From positions 1 through 32,473 of the forward strand of contig NZ_BAOP01000036.1 of assembly GCF_000344135.1 (NCBI RefSeq): a stretch of DNA of 32,473 nt, read 5' to 3'. Shown here piece by piece: positions 18,537 to 26,718 of this stretch. A program made the position numbers and the translations under genes. Each line of letters starts with the position of its first letter. Within the stretch, counting starts at the first letter, position 1. The notes beneath the pieces were generated by a model. It was not told the origin of the DNA. It was given only the letters and a program-made list of their open reading frames with translations, and made no database searches. The stretch is from Gordonia malaquae NBRC 108250 (lineage in GTDB: Bacteria; Actinomycetota; Actinomycetes; Mycobacteriales; Mycobacteriaceae).

Positions 18537-19250
18537 ATGCAGATCATGACAAAACGCCTACTCGTCGTCCTCGTCGGACTGCTGTCGATCATCGGGGTCG
18601 CAGTTCCATCCGGAACCGGAACCGCGTCGGCGGCTGACTGCGCCGATATTCACCTCGTGTTCGCTCGTGGAACGCAGGAGGCGGGCGCACCGGTCGGCAC
18701 CACTGGCCAGGCTATGTACCGGTCGCTTCAGAATCGCTTCCCGGGCAAGACGGTTCGGGTCTCCCCGGTCCGCTACCAGGCGAGCGATTCGTTCGCAGAA
18801 GGCGTCGACTTCCTCAAGACCGTCGCCGAAGGCGTCCGCGACACCCAGGGCCAGATGCGGGCGATCGCCTCGCGATGCCCGTCGACCCGCATCGTCGTCG
18901 GCGGCTACTCGCAGGGCGCCGCCGTCATCACGTACGCGGTCAGCGATCAGCTGAGTGCCGTCGCACCGCTGCTCACCGAGGTGCCCTCGCCGCTGTCCGG
19001 ATCCGTCGCGCGGCATGTCGCGGGCGTCTTGATCTTCGGCGGCCCGGCGGATCGCTGGTTCCGCGACGCCCGCGTGCCTCCGATGCGCGTCGGTGCTCGC
19101 TACCGCGCGATGACTCGCGAGTACTGCATCCCCGGCGACAACATCTGCGACGGCGGACCCATCAGCCGACCCAACACCGTGCACGGACAGTACGCCGTCA
19201 ACGGCATGACCGACAACGCCGCGAACTTCGTAGCCCGTCGGGTTCACTGA
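18537..19250 (+). CDS. Secreted cutinase-family serine esterase
   Basis: A 237-residue protein with a signal peptide (KRLLVVLVGLLSIIGVAVPSG, cleavage expected after TASA). The mature alpha/beta hydrolase begins ADCADIHLVFARGTQEAG, typical of cutinase-like esterases of mycolic-acid bacteria. The nucleophile lies in GGYSQGAAV; Asp (CIPGDNICDGG) and His (VHGQYAVNG) complete the triad, and cysteines are placed for disulphides. Substrates could be esters of lipids or polymers. The ATG at 18537 has AGGA ten bases upstream. A second ATG at 18546 lies eight bases after TACTAT and could be a leaderless start. Confidence 0.9.
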   Translation: MQIMTKRLLVVLVGLLSIIGVAVPSGTGTASAADCADIHLVFARGTQEAGAPVGTTGQAMYRSLQNRFPGKTVRVSPVRYQASDSFAEGVDFLKTVAEGVRDTQGQMRAIASRCPSTRIVVGGYSQGAAVITYAVSDQLSAVAPLLTEVPSPLSGSVARHVAGVLIFGGPADRWFRDARVPPMRVGARYRAMTREYCIPGDNICDGGPISRPNTVHGQYAVNGMTDNAANFVARRVH

Positions 19251-19259
19251 CTCTTCCTC

Positions 19260-19314
19260 ACACGAGTGCCGCCGATCGCGACCGCCTGCCGGTCATGATC
19301 GGCGGCATTCGTGT
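19260..19314. terminator. Bidirectional hairpin between cutinase and lipase genes
   Basis: Eighteen-base arms 19260-19277 and 19297-19314 pair with one mismatch around a 19-base loop, exactly in the gap between the two convergent genes. There is no T tract on either side, as is common in high-GC actinobacteria. Confidence 0.65.
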
Positions 19315-19331
19315 CTCGTCGGTGTCGCCCC

Positions 19332-20453
19332 TCAGTGCTTCAGGCGATTGAAGAACGTGTCGAACGCCGCCCACTGCGTTGGACTCATGTCCGTGTGCGT
19401 ACCTTCCGCGACGACCGTCTTGAAGTCCACCTTGTTCGCAGAGAAATTGCTCACGAGCAGACCGTGGAAAGGTGTCGCGACGATGGTGTCGAACCGGTTC
19501 ATCAGAAGCAGGATCGGGCGGTCGTAGCCGTTCACCGGAACTTCCATGTAGCGGGCCATCGCACGGATCATCGTGGGATTGTTCAACGACTTCGAGAACA
19601 TCTTGCCGAGACGGATGTTCTCCGTGAGCACGGGCGCACGACACGTGGTGCCGACCTGGTCGATCAACGACTTCCCGTACGGCGTCAGATAGGAGTCGAC
19701 GTCCAAGGCCGGATCGGCCTGCCGCAGTCCGGCCAGTGACCCGAACACGAAACCGTAGAGAATCGTCATCGGGGACGGCAGGACGGGAGTGTCCGGACCG
19801 AGCAGCGGAATGAACCGTTCCCAGTTGGACACCGGGTCGAGTGCGACGGCGCCTCGGAAGTCGGTGCGCGGCCCGTACGAACTCTGCGTGTGCGCGGTGG
19901 CCAGGGCGGCGTGGCCGCCCTGTGACTCCCCCATCACCGCCCAGGTCTTGGACAGAGTCGGCTCGATGCTCCGGGCCGCGGTGAACAAGTCGATCGTCGC
20001 CGTTGCCTCGGTGCGGATGTTGAGATACGGGTGAACACCGACCTTCATCGGTCCGAGACCGATGTAGTCGGGTGCGACGACGGCGTAGCCACCCTTCACC
20101 AATCGCGACACGAACCTGTTCGGTTCGGCGTCGGCGAAACTCTGCCCGCCGCAGCCCGGGCCGTAGCCCGTCGTCCCGTGGGTGTAGGCGACCACCGGCC
20201 ATCCGCCTTCGGGCGCCTTGCCGGACGGCACGAACAGCGCACCGCTCGCCTTCACCGGCTTGCCCTGCACGCCCTCGGTCCAATAGTTCACCGCACGTCC
20301 GTCCGGGAGGTCACGCCACCCGGCGGACCGCTCCGCTACGGAGACGGCCACTCCAGGCCTATCGGTTTCCGCCGACACTGTCGGAGGCACGACAAACGAC
20401 AGTGCCGTGATGACGACAGCGATCGATGCCAGGACGCGTGGGGTGTTCGGCAT
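19332..20453 (-). CDS. Secreted lipase (LIP-family alpha/beta hydrolase)
   Basis: A 373-residue exported hydrolase. The ATG at 20453 has GGAACG upstream and gives a signal peptide (VLASIAVVITALSFVVPPTVSA). The mature part shows secretory-lipase features: VVAYTHGTTGYGPGCGG, YAVVAPDYIGLG, the nucleophile elbow in MGESQGGHAAL, LLMNRFDTIV (acid) and GTHTDMSPTQW (His). This family in actinobacteria acts on acylglycerols or related esters outside the cell. It lies 96 bases downstream of the radical SAM gene cluster in the same direction, but probably has its own transcription start. It faces the cutinase gene. Confidence 0.85.
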   Translation of the reverse strand: MPNTPRVLASIAVVITALSFVVPPTVSAETDRPGVAVSVAERSAGWRDLPDGRAVNYWTEGVQGKPVKASGALFVPSGKAPEGGWPVVAYTHGTTGYGPGCGGQSFADAEPNRFVSRLVKGGYAVVAPDYIGLGPMKVGVHPYLNIRTEATATIDLFTAARSIEPTLSKTWAVMGESQGGHAALATAHTQSSYGPRTDFRGAVALDPVSNWERFIPLLGPDTPVLPSPMTILYGFVFGSLAGLRQADPALDVDSYLTPYGKSLIDQVGTTCRAPVLTENIRLGKMFSKSLNNPTMIRAMARYMEVPVNGYDRPILLLMNRFDTIVATPFHGLLVSNFSANKVDFKTVVAEGTHTDMSPTQWAAFDTFFNRLKH

Positions 20454-20549
20454 GCGTTCCACGTTACGCGTGTGACTTGTGTGACAGCATGTCCAGAGCG
20501 CTCCGGCGAGAGAAATCCCACTGCATGTTCTTCGTATGCCCGACAAACG

Positions 20550-21398
20550 TTACAAATGGCGCTCTCTCGAAGGGATCCTCTCCAATACCCCGCCGGCGAA
20601 GACGTCGTACAGGGGCAGCGATTCGAGGTGAACGTAGCCGATGTGGCAGTCGCACTGCAGGAGCGGACACGCGCGGGGACGGAGGCCGTCTGCATATGAG
20701 CCGTCGTACAGATTCCCGAGGACGTCGTCGACGAAGTGACATCGCCGCACGGTGCCGTCGCCGTCGACGGAGATCACCGATTCTCCCGTCCGACAGCCGA
20801 CGCCGATCGACCGATGCGGATGTCTGCTGAAGCCGAACAGCGGATCGATGGTCTCCCATTCCGAGGCTTCGTCGTCGGAGTAGGTGTGGCCTTCCGCGGC
20901 GTTCACCCACAGGTAGACGTGCGCGGGAAGTGCCTCGCGGATCGTCCGCGCACTGTCGGCGTGCTCTGGCAGCCCGACGACGCCCACACTGAAGCGCACG
21001 CCCATGTCAGCGAGCTCGTTCGTCTTGGCAAGGAACCGATCCTGCGGCGTCTGCCCCGGATGGTAGGTGCACCAGAGTGCGACCACGTCTCGGTTCGCGT
21101 CGTCGAGCCAACCCGTACGACAGCTCAGGTTGGTCTGGATCGCTACTCGACGAACGTTCGGCAGGTGTGACAGTCGGACGATCGCACGGCGGTACCAACT
21201 CCGGACCAGACCTTCACCCCAGGGCGTGAAGAGCACGGCGATCTCGCCGGGTTGTGCCGCGACCCAGTCGCAGAACCTCTCGAGGGCCGCTCGGTCGGCG
21301 CGAAGAGTCGTCGGGTTGTCCCGGCGTTTGGCGAACGGGCAGTAGGGGCAGTCGTAGTCGCAGGAGGCGAGCGGGCCGCGGTAGAGGATCGTCAGCAC
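20550..21398 (-). CDS. STM4011-family radical SAM protein
   Basis: A 282-residue radical SAM enzyme. The [4Fe-4S]-binding CxxxCxxC is present at the N-terminus (CDYDCPYCPF) and is followed by AKRRD, characteristic of the STM4011 group. The rest of the barrel is readable (VLFTPWGEGL, VAIQTNLSC, LWCTYHPGQT, VGVVGLPEH). A Cys-rich C-terminus (CRTG, RRCHFVDD, RACPLLQCDCHIGYVH) could hold auxiliary clusters, as in SPASM-type enzymes. I chose the GTG at 21398, two bases after the STM4012-like stop; a TTG at 21404 would overlap that stop. It is the last gene of the five-gene unit. The reaction is unknown. Confidence 0.9.
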   Translation of the reverse strand: MLTILYRGPLASCDYDCPYCPFAKRRDNPTTLRADRAALERFCDWVAAQPGEIAVLFTPWGEGLVRSWYRRAIVRLSHLPNVRRVAIQTNLSCRTGWLDDANRDVVALWCTYHPGQTPQDRFLAKTNELADMGVRFSVGVVGLPEHADSARTIREALPAHVYLWVNAAEGHTYSDDEASEWETIDPLFGFSRHPHRSIGVGCRTGESVISVDGDGTVRRCHFVDDVLGNLYDGSYADGLRPRACPLLQCDCHIGYVHLESLPLYDVFAGGVLERIPSRERHL

Positions 21399-21400
21399 GG

Positions 21401-22735
21401 TCAACGACGTTCGTACGCTGCCATCGCCGCCGTGACGACGGGCGAGAAGAGTTCGGGTCCGAGGCTGTCGGAGTATGCGAGGCCTTCGCTGGTCAGTCGG
21501 AGGACATCGTTGTCGTCGACGAGCCAGCCGCGGTGCCGCCAACGATCGAGGACTACCCCGAAATGCCGGTCCGGGTCAGCCTGAAAGCGCTGCCGATAGT
21601 CGTCCACCGACATCCCTTGCGCCTGCAACACGGATTGGAGAAGGTGCCGCCTGCGGCGTTCGTCGTCGGTCATGGTGATGCCGCATTCCGCGTACCGGAA
21701 GTCATCGGTCGTCCGGCCGACGAAGTCGTCGATGATGCCACGCACCTGCCTCGCATCGACCGCGTAATCGAACGAGTAGTGGACATCGCGGGTGTAGCTC
21801 CGTGCTCCACAGCCCAGCCCGACCATGCCGTCACTCTGGCACGCGTAGTCGTCAGGTCCGAGATCTGGTGCGTCGACTCGTCGGAACATGCGCATCGACT
21901 CCTGCGTGTAACCGTTCTCCAGGAGATGGTCGCGGCCGACGCGGTACAGCTCGAGCCTGCGAGCGTCCCACTCACGGTCGACGAGGGGCGCTCGGCGAGC
22001 GAGTCCGGTCAGCGGGCGCACATACAGCGGATAGAGATACAGCTCCTCCGGGCGCCACTCGAGCGCCGCGTCGATCGACGCGACGAACGAATGGGAGCTC
22101 TGTCCGTCGATGCCGTAGATCAGGTCGATGTTGAGTGCCGGGATCGCCGCGTCCCGCACCGCTTGCAGCGCGGTGTCGACGTCGACCCGACGTTGCGGAC
22201 GCACCGCCGCCTTCGCTTCGGACGGATCGAACGACTGCACTCCGAGGCTCAATCGTGTCGTTCCCCGGTCGGCGAGCACACTCAGCCGATCGGGTGTCGC
22301 GGTCGAGGGCGAGGCCTCGACAGACAGGGGGACGGTTCGCAGATCTGAGCCGGTGATCGACTCCGCGATGTCGAAGACGGTGCTCAACTCGTCCGGCGTG
22401 AGAAAGGTCGGCGTTCCGCCGCCGAATGCCGCCGTCGCGGTTCGTGCAGACTCCGACAGCGCGTCGCTGACGGCCTCCGCCTGTCGTTTCAGGGCGTCGA
22501 GGTAACGGGATGTCAGATCAGGTGAAGCCCCGACCTGCGTGAACAGGTTGCAGAAGCCACACCGGACCTCGCAGAACGGGACGTGCACGTACAGCGACAG
22601 CGAGTCTTGCGGCTCGTCCGCCCACAAGTCGGCCAGGGAAGGACGGGGCGCCAGCGCCCGGTACGCCGTCTTGTGCGGGTAGGCGTACACGTACTGCTGG
22701 TACGGCGCCACATAGTCCGGGACGAATGAAGTCAT
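21401..22735 (-). CDS. STM4012-family radical SAM protein (HemW/HemN-like)
   Basis: A 444-residue protein resembling coproporphyrinogen-oxidase-like radical SAM enzymes. The cluster motif is in YVHVPFCEVRCGFCNLFTQ (CxxxCxxC). Further HemN-like signatures are FGGGTPTFL, LSVEASPSTATPDRL, LSLGVQSFDP and NIDLIYGIDGQ. The C-terminal HemN-like region includes GLGCGARSY. The start ATG at 22735 overlaps the stop of the hydrolase gene (ATGA). Family resemblance does not show that it acts on porphyrins, because HemW-like proteins have varied roles. Gene context (STM4011 to STM4015) argues for a dedicated, uncharacterised pathway. Confidence 0.9.
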   Translation of the reverse strand: MTSFVPDYVAPYQQYVYAYPHKTAYRALAPRPSLADLWADEPQDSLSLYVHVPFCEVRCGFCNLFTQVGASPDLTSRYLDALKRQAEAVSDALSESARTATAAFGGGTPTFLTPDELSTVFDIAESITGSDLRTVPLSVEASPSTATPDRLSVLADRGTTRLSLGVQSFDPSEAKAAVRPQRRVDVDTALQAVRDAAIPALNIDLIYGIDGQSSHSFVASIDAALEWRPEELYLYPLYVRPLTGLARRAPLVDREWDARRLELYRVGRDHLLENGYTQESMRMFRRVDAPDLGPDDYACQSDGMVGLGCGARSYTRDVHYSFDYAVDARQVRGIIDDFVGRTTDDFRYAECGITMTDDERRRRHLLQSVLQAQGMSVDDYRQRFQADPDRHFGVVLDRWRHRGWLVDDNDVLRLTSEGLAYSDSLGPELFSPVVTAAMAAYERR

Positions 22736-23559
22736 CGAGATCCTTCGAGGAAGAAGTGTGCGTACGGCACCGTCCACACTGCCGGGTGGGCGGTGCGGTG
22801 GCCGGTGTAGCCGTCGTCGCCGTAGGCGGTTCCGTGGTCGGAGCAGATGATGACGAAGCAGTCCCGACGGCGGGTCATCGCCGCGAACAGCCGCTCGATG
22901 TGTCTGTCGACATACTCCAACGCGGCGGCGTGCGACGCCTTGTCGTCGCCGTCGATCGCGGAGCGACCGTCCACGTAGAACCAGTTCGGTTGGTGGATCG
23001 CCGCCACGTTGACGAAGAGGAGCAGTGGCTCGTCGTCGACGCGCGCATCGACGATCTGCTCGGCGATCGTCACCTGATTCTCGAATGACGCCGGCGCGGT
23101 GACACCTGTCTCCCGCGACCAGTGCGCCTCGTCGAAGAGGTTCGGAAGCACCGAACCGAGTGCCGTCTCACCGTTGAAGAATCCGACACCGCCGATGCAC
23201 GCGGTGCGATATCCGACGCTCCGCAATCCCTCGACGAGGGTCGCCTCCGGAAACACGAAGGTGTCCGCGGCGGTCGACTCGCTGCCACCGAACGCAGCCG
23301 CGAACAGTCTCGGATGTGGCCCCGGACCGTCGGGAGTGGGAAGGAAGCCGGAGAAGAAGGCGTGATGGGCGGCGTACGTGAAACTTCCGGGCGAGTGCCT
23401 CCGCTCCCATTCGCCGTCGGGCAGGTGCCTGGCGAGATTGGGAATCCGCCCGTCGGCCGCGAGTTCGGCGGCGACATCGAACCGCAGGGTGTCGAGGGTG
23501 ACCATGAGAATGTCGTGCGAACCCACGACGCGGTTCATGTCCGGGTCACGCAGCGTCAT
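22732..23559 (-). CDS. STM4013/SEN3800-family hydrolase (alkaline phosphatase superfamily)
   Basis: A 275-residue predicted metal-dependent hydrolase of the sulfatase/phosphodiesterase fold. The N-terminal ILMVTLDTLRFDVA gives the metal-binding Asp and a likely Thr nucleophile. The C-terminal IICSDHGTAYGDDGYTGHR gives the second set of metal ligands (Asp, His). AHHAFFSGFLPTP resembles the substrate-loop region. There is no signal peptide, so it should act in the cytoplasm. The start is the ATG at 23559 behind GGAGG; a GTG at 23562 and an ATG at 23538 are alternatives. It overlaps both neighbours. The substrate is unknown. Confidence 0.88.
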   Translation of the reverse strand: MTLRDPDMNRVVGSHDILMVTLDTLRFDVAAELAADGRIPNLARHLPDGEWERRHSPGSFTYAAHHAFFSGFLPTPDGPGPHPRLFAAAFGGSESTAADTFVFPEATLVEGLRSVGYRTACIGGVGFFNGETALGSVLPNLFDEAHWSRETGVTAPASFENQVTIAEQIVDARVDDEPLLLFVNVAAIHQPNWFYVDGRSAIDGDDKASHAAALEYVDRHIERLFAAMTRRRDCFVIICSDHGTAYGDDGYTGHRTAHPAVWTVPYAHFFLEGSR

Positions 23560-24631
23560 CACACCTCCACCCGTCCAATGCAGCGATCTGAGCGTCGTAG
23601 GTGTCGAGCCCGTCCGCCCGGCCCGGCAACCCCGCGAGTCCTGGAAGAAGATCGCCGAAGGCGTTCACCTCCCCGACGACGACTCCTCGCCATCCGGACG
23701 TCGGCAAGAGGTCGACACCGACGCAGAAGGTTCGGGGAAAGCACCTGGCCGCGTCCTCCGCGACACCGAGCACACCGTCCCAGTCGACGCCCGCCCGCCT
23801 GAATCCGTTCACGGCCACGGTGAGATCGCCGCGTGTGCCACCGAGATGCAGATTTGTCATGGGCGACGCCCCGAGACGCAGCACCGCATGGGTCGCCACA
23901 CCTGCGACCACCACCACCCGCAGGTCAGCGGACCGTCCGCCGACCGTCGGCTTCGGAATCCACGCCTCGATGTGGAGGTTCTCGGGCGCGAGCGCGTCGA
24001 TGAGTGACGCGACGTCACGTTCTCCACGGTATGTCCGGACACGAAGCGAGTTGTACGTGCGGCCGTCGCACAGTTCGGCGCTGCTGCGCGCCTGCACTCT
24101 CCCGCCTGACGCCGTCTCGACGGCCACTACGCCTGCCGCTGACGATCCGTGTGCAGGTTTGACGAAGAAGCGCCGCATCCCCGCGTCCGACGTCAGTCGC
24201 CGAACCTGCGTCCAATCCGCCACAACCTCGCCTCCAGACGTCGGGGACGCTGGGACCGGAACACTTGCTCGCGTGAGGTCCTCGTGGCAGACACGTTTGT
24301 CGAAGAGGATCGCGATGTCGGCGGGGTCGGAGAGCAGACGTCCGCCACGCACGGACGACGCCGCATCACAGAACCGCTGATACCAGCGCGGCCCGTCGCC
24401 GATTCGCGTCTGATCACCAGGCCCGCGGAGCAGCCTGTCGATATCCGCGCTGTCCCCCGGCGAATCGAGCCAGACCGTGTCCGTCGGCGACGCCTCGACA
24501 CCACCGTCATTCAGCACCTGTCCCCAGCTGATGATCCGAGCCTCCGGTTGTCCGGATCGCTTCAGGGCGTCCCGTATGAGCTGTGTTCGGCGACCCGTCG
24601 GATCGCCGATGACAACGAGTTCGCGGGTCAT
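23546..24631 (-). CDS. STM4014-family ATP-grasp-like protein
   Basis: A 361-residue protein with ATP-grasp features: an N-terminal Rossmann-like part (ELVVIGDPTGRRTQLIRDAL), a nucleotide-binding stretch RRFFVKPAHGSSAAGVVAVE, SADLRVVVVAG, and a metal-binding end CVGVDLL...VGEVNAFGDLLPGL. ATP-grasp enzymes join a carboxylate to an amine or thiol through an acyl-phosphate, so a ligase role is plausible but not proven. The ATG at 24631 overlaps the upstream stop (ATGA), and its 3' end overlaps the hydrolase start by 14 bases. It is the second gene of the five-gene unit. Confidence 0.85.
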   Translation of the reverse strand: MTRELVVIGDPTGRRTQLIRDALKRSGQPEARIISWGQVLNDGGVEASPTDTVWLDSPGDSADIDRLLRGPGDQTRIGDGPRWYQRFCDAASSVRGGRLLSDPADIAILFDKRVCHEDLTRASVPVPASPTSGGEVVADWTQVRRLTSDAGMRRFFVKPAHGSSAAGVVAVETASGGRVQARSSAELCDGRTYNSLRVRTYRGERDVASLIDALAPENLHIEAWIPKPTVGGRSADLRVVVVAGVATHAVLRLGASPMTNLHLGGTRGDLTVAVNGFRRAGVDWDGVLGVAEDAARCFPRTFCVGVDLLPTSGWRGVVVGEVNAFGDLLPGLAGLPGRADGLDTYDAQIAALDGWRCDDAA

Positions 24632-25572
24632 TCTCCGACAGCGACCGAGCGATACACCGTTCCGTCGTACTCGTCAGCGTCTGCGTCCCCGGCGTCGGCC
24701 TGAACCTTGCCCACGAAGCGGTCGACGATCCGTTGCCGAACCGAGTCAGTCAGATAGTTGTGGGTGAGGTCGATCGATTCGAGGTGGTCCAACGACTGGC
24801 CTGCCAACAGCGCCTCGGCGCCCTCGTCGAGCAGCACACCCATGGACAAGTCGAGGTGGACGATCCGCGCGGTGATCGCCGCCACCGCGACAGCACTCGC
24901 GATCTCCGTCTCGATGTCGCTGTTGCGCAACGCCAACCGCTTGAGAGCAGGCAGCCGATCGCCTTGCAGAATCGGTGCGACATCGTCGATCGACGCGTCG
25001 CCACCGTAGTCTTCCGTGCCCAGCCACAGTTCGAGGTCGGTCAGATTGGGAAAGTCGGATGCAGCGACCGCTCGCACGACCGCAGCGGGCAATCCCCCCG
25101 ATTCGATCAGAAGCCGGTTGAGGCCGGCGTGCCGAACAGGCTGTAGCTCAAGGCTCGTTCCTCCGCGGATGCCGAGTTCGTTGAGATTCGGGTACGCAGT
25201 CAGCAACGCCGTCAGATCGGATTGCACGATCCACGAGATCTCGCAGTCCTCAAAGGTCATGTCACCGATGAACAGCGCACGCAGTGCGGTGAGCTTCGGC
25301 GCTGCCGCCACCAGGGATTCGACAATCGCCGCTGAGCTGACGTCGTACGGGTCGTTCCACCCTCCGACGACCAGTGCGGTCACAGCGGACGGATCGACAA
25401 CCGAAAGGAACCGCTCGAACTCCTCTGACCAGGTGGGGTCCGAGTCGTACGTGGGAACCGATACTCGCCATGCGACCAGGGTCTCGGGCATCGACACCGG
25501 CGGCTGGTCCTCGGCCGGAAAGTTCACTACCGGCAGTCCGTGAAACTGCGACAGATCATTGCTCAACACCAC
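24628..25572 (-). CDS. STM4015-family leucine-rich-repeat-like protein
   Basis: A 314-residue protein. The middle and C-terminal parts carry LRR-like units (LTALRALFIGDMTFEDCEIS, YPNLNELGIRGG, FPNLTDLELWLGTEDYGG, LPALKRLALRNSDIETE, LDHLESIDLTHNYLTD), suggesting a curved binding scaffold. The tail is acidic and ends in a short aromatic segment (DEYDGTVYRSVAVGE). I chose the GTG at 25572 because AAGGGGAGA lies seven bases upstream; another GTG follows directly. It is the first gene of the coupled unit of five. The function is unknown; it may present a substrate to the other enzymes or be one itself. Confidence 0.85.
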   Translation of the reverse strand: MVLSNDLSQFHGLPVVNFPAEDQPPVSMPETLVAWRVSVPTYDSDPTWSEEFERFLSVVDPSAVTALVVGGWNDPYDVSSAAIVESLVAAAPKLTALRALFIGDMTFEDCEISWIVQSDLTALLTAYPNLNELGIRGGTSLELQPVRHAGLNRLLIESGGLPAAVVRAVAASDFPNLTDLELWLGTEDYGGDASIDDVAPILQGDRLPALKRLALRNSDIETEIASAVAVAAITARIVHLDLSMGVLLDEGAEALLAGQSLDHLESIDLTHNYLTDSVRQRIVDRFVGKVQADAGDADADEYDGTVYRSVAVGE

Positions 25573-25666
25573 GCGACATCTCCCCTTCTGCGGCGAGCCT
25601 CGAGCGCGCCTCCCCATGCGATTATGCACGAATTGACCGAGCCGGACGGACCAAGCGCCACCTGTT

Positions 25667-25680
25667 GTTCCACGTGGAAC
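25667..25680. promoter_or_regulatory. parS-like palindrome
   Basis: GTTCCACGTGGAAC is a perfect 14-base palindrome. It differs from the core of the bacterial ParB-binding consensus (TGTTTCACGTGAAACA) by one symmetrical change. It lies in the 150-base gap between the alpha/beta hydrolase gene and the STM4015-like gene. The origin-proximal gene content of the window supports a chromosome-partition site, but an operator is also possible. Confidence 0.55.
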
Positions 25681-25722
25681 GTCAGCCGGTGAACCGGGCC
25701 CGCCAGCCATGCGATGGGGTCG

Positions 25723-26526
25723 TCAGCGCCGATGATGCTCCAAGAACCCGACGACGGCTCGAACCGTCTGTTCCGGTTCCTGTTCGACGGGATAGTGTCC
25801 CGAGCGATCCAGGACGATGCTGCCGACATCTGTCGCCAGTGGCCGAAGGCCCTGCGCAACGGCCGAACCCATCGCGTAGCGGCCGCCCACGGCGAGGACC
25901 GGAACCGCAACCGGGTCGAATCGAAGCGCGTTGATGTCCGCCACGTCGTCGTCGCGTGTGCGGTAGTAGCCGAGACCGGCCTCGAGCACACCCTCCGTCC
26001 GATACGCGTCGATGTACGACCGCAGGACGAGCTCGTCGAGCCCTTCCGGGCCGGCGCTCTCGCTCAGGAATGTTCCGTAGTAGGCGTCCTCCCGTCCCGG
26101 GACCAGCGTGTCGGCGAGGCCGGGAACTCGATTGAACGGGCCGTGCCAGGACGGGTAGTGGGCGGCGCCCGGTTCGGGGATCTCCACGTCGACGCCGGGC
26201 GCGATCTCCTCTTCGACGACGAGGCAGACCACCGAGTCCGGCGCGGCCGCCGCCAGCAGGAGCGCAACCGTCGCTCCCCAGTCATGCGCCACGAGGGCGA
26301 ATCGTGTCACCCCTCGCCTTGTCAGTTCCTCCCGCAGTCGCGCAGCGAGATGGGCCTTGCGGAAGCTGCTCACGCCCGTCGCGGGAACGCCCAGACCTGG
26401 CAACGAGATCGCCGTCGGCGCGAAACCGGCGTCGGCAAGGCGGGGCGACAGGTGTCGCCAGTGGTCCTGCGTGACCGGCCAGCCGTGCAGAAGGACAACG
26501 GGCAGACGGTCTGACGTGGAACTCAT
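25723..26526 (-). CDS. Alpha/beta hydrolase (epoxide hydrolase/haloalkane dehalogenase-like)
   Basis: A 267-residue cytoplasmic hydrolase. The oxyanion motif HGWPVTQDHW and the nucleophile elbow VAHDWGATVA, with Asp as nucleophile, match epoxide hydrolases and haloalkane dehalogenases rather than serine esterases. The catalytic His is in RSGHYPVEQEP. The ATG at 26526 follows AAGGGA. It lies 150 bases upstream of the STM4015-like gene on the same strand, with the parS-like palindrome between, so it may or may not share transcription with that set. A strong terminator 50 bases upstream isolates it from the accessory region. The substrate is unknown. Confidence 0.85.
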   Translation of the reverse strand: MSSTSDRLPVVLLHGWPVTQDHWRHLSPRLADAGFAPTAISLPGLGVPATGVSSFRKAHLAARLREELTRRGVTRFALVAHDWGATVALLLAAAAPDSVVCLVVEEEIAPGVDVEIPEPGAAHYPSWHGPFNRVPGLADTLVPGREDAYYGTFLSESAGPEGLDELVLRSYIDAYRTEGVLEAGLGYYRTRDDDVADINALRFDPVAVPVLAVGGRYAMGSAVAQGLRPLATDVGSIVLDRSGHYPVEQEPEQTVRAVVGFLEHHRR

Positions 26527-26574
26527 CGGTCCATGATCCCTTCACCGAGTTCACGCCACACATCGACCTTCAAA

Positions 26575-26611
26575 CGAAAGAAGACCGATGAGCATCTGCT
26601 CATCGGTCTTC
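26575..26611 (-). terminator. Strong intrinsic terminator upstream of the alpha/beta hydrolase gene
   Basis: A perfect 15-base inverted repeat (26580-26594 and 26597-26611) is followed, on the minus strand, by TTTCGTTT. It stops minus-strand transcription coming from the repeat element just to its right before the hydrolase gene. Confidence 0.8.
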
Positions 26612-26619
26612 TATCACTA

Positions 26620-26708
26620 CTTGGGCATATTTGGAAAAGTACCTGACCACTGGGTTGATGATCGCGCGGGTGAGCTCTGGCACACCTCGATCTCCGCTAT
26701 GGCACACC
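26620..26708 (-). repeat. Copy A of an unexplained terminator-linked element
   Basis: This segment matches 29190-29278 in two conserved blocks kept at exactly the same spacing. One is a 30-base block containing CTTTTCCAAA (on the minus strand). The other is a pair of GGTGTGCC motifs 22 bases apart. The 27 or so bases between them have diverged. On the minus strand the order is GGTGTGCC pair, conserved block, terminator hairpin. This fits a small transcript or leader, although a mobile-element fragment is possible. I found no convincing protein. Confidence 0.5.
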
Positions 26709-26718
26709 CGTGGCAGAT

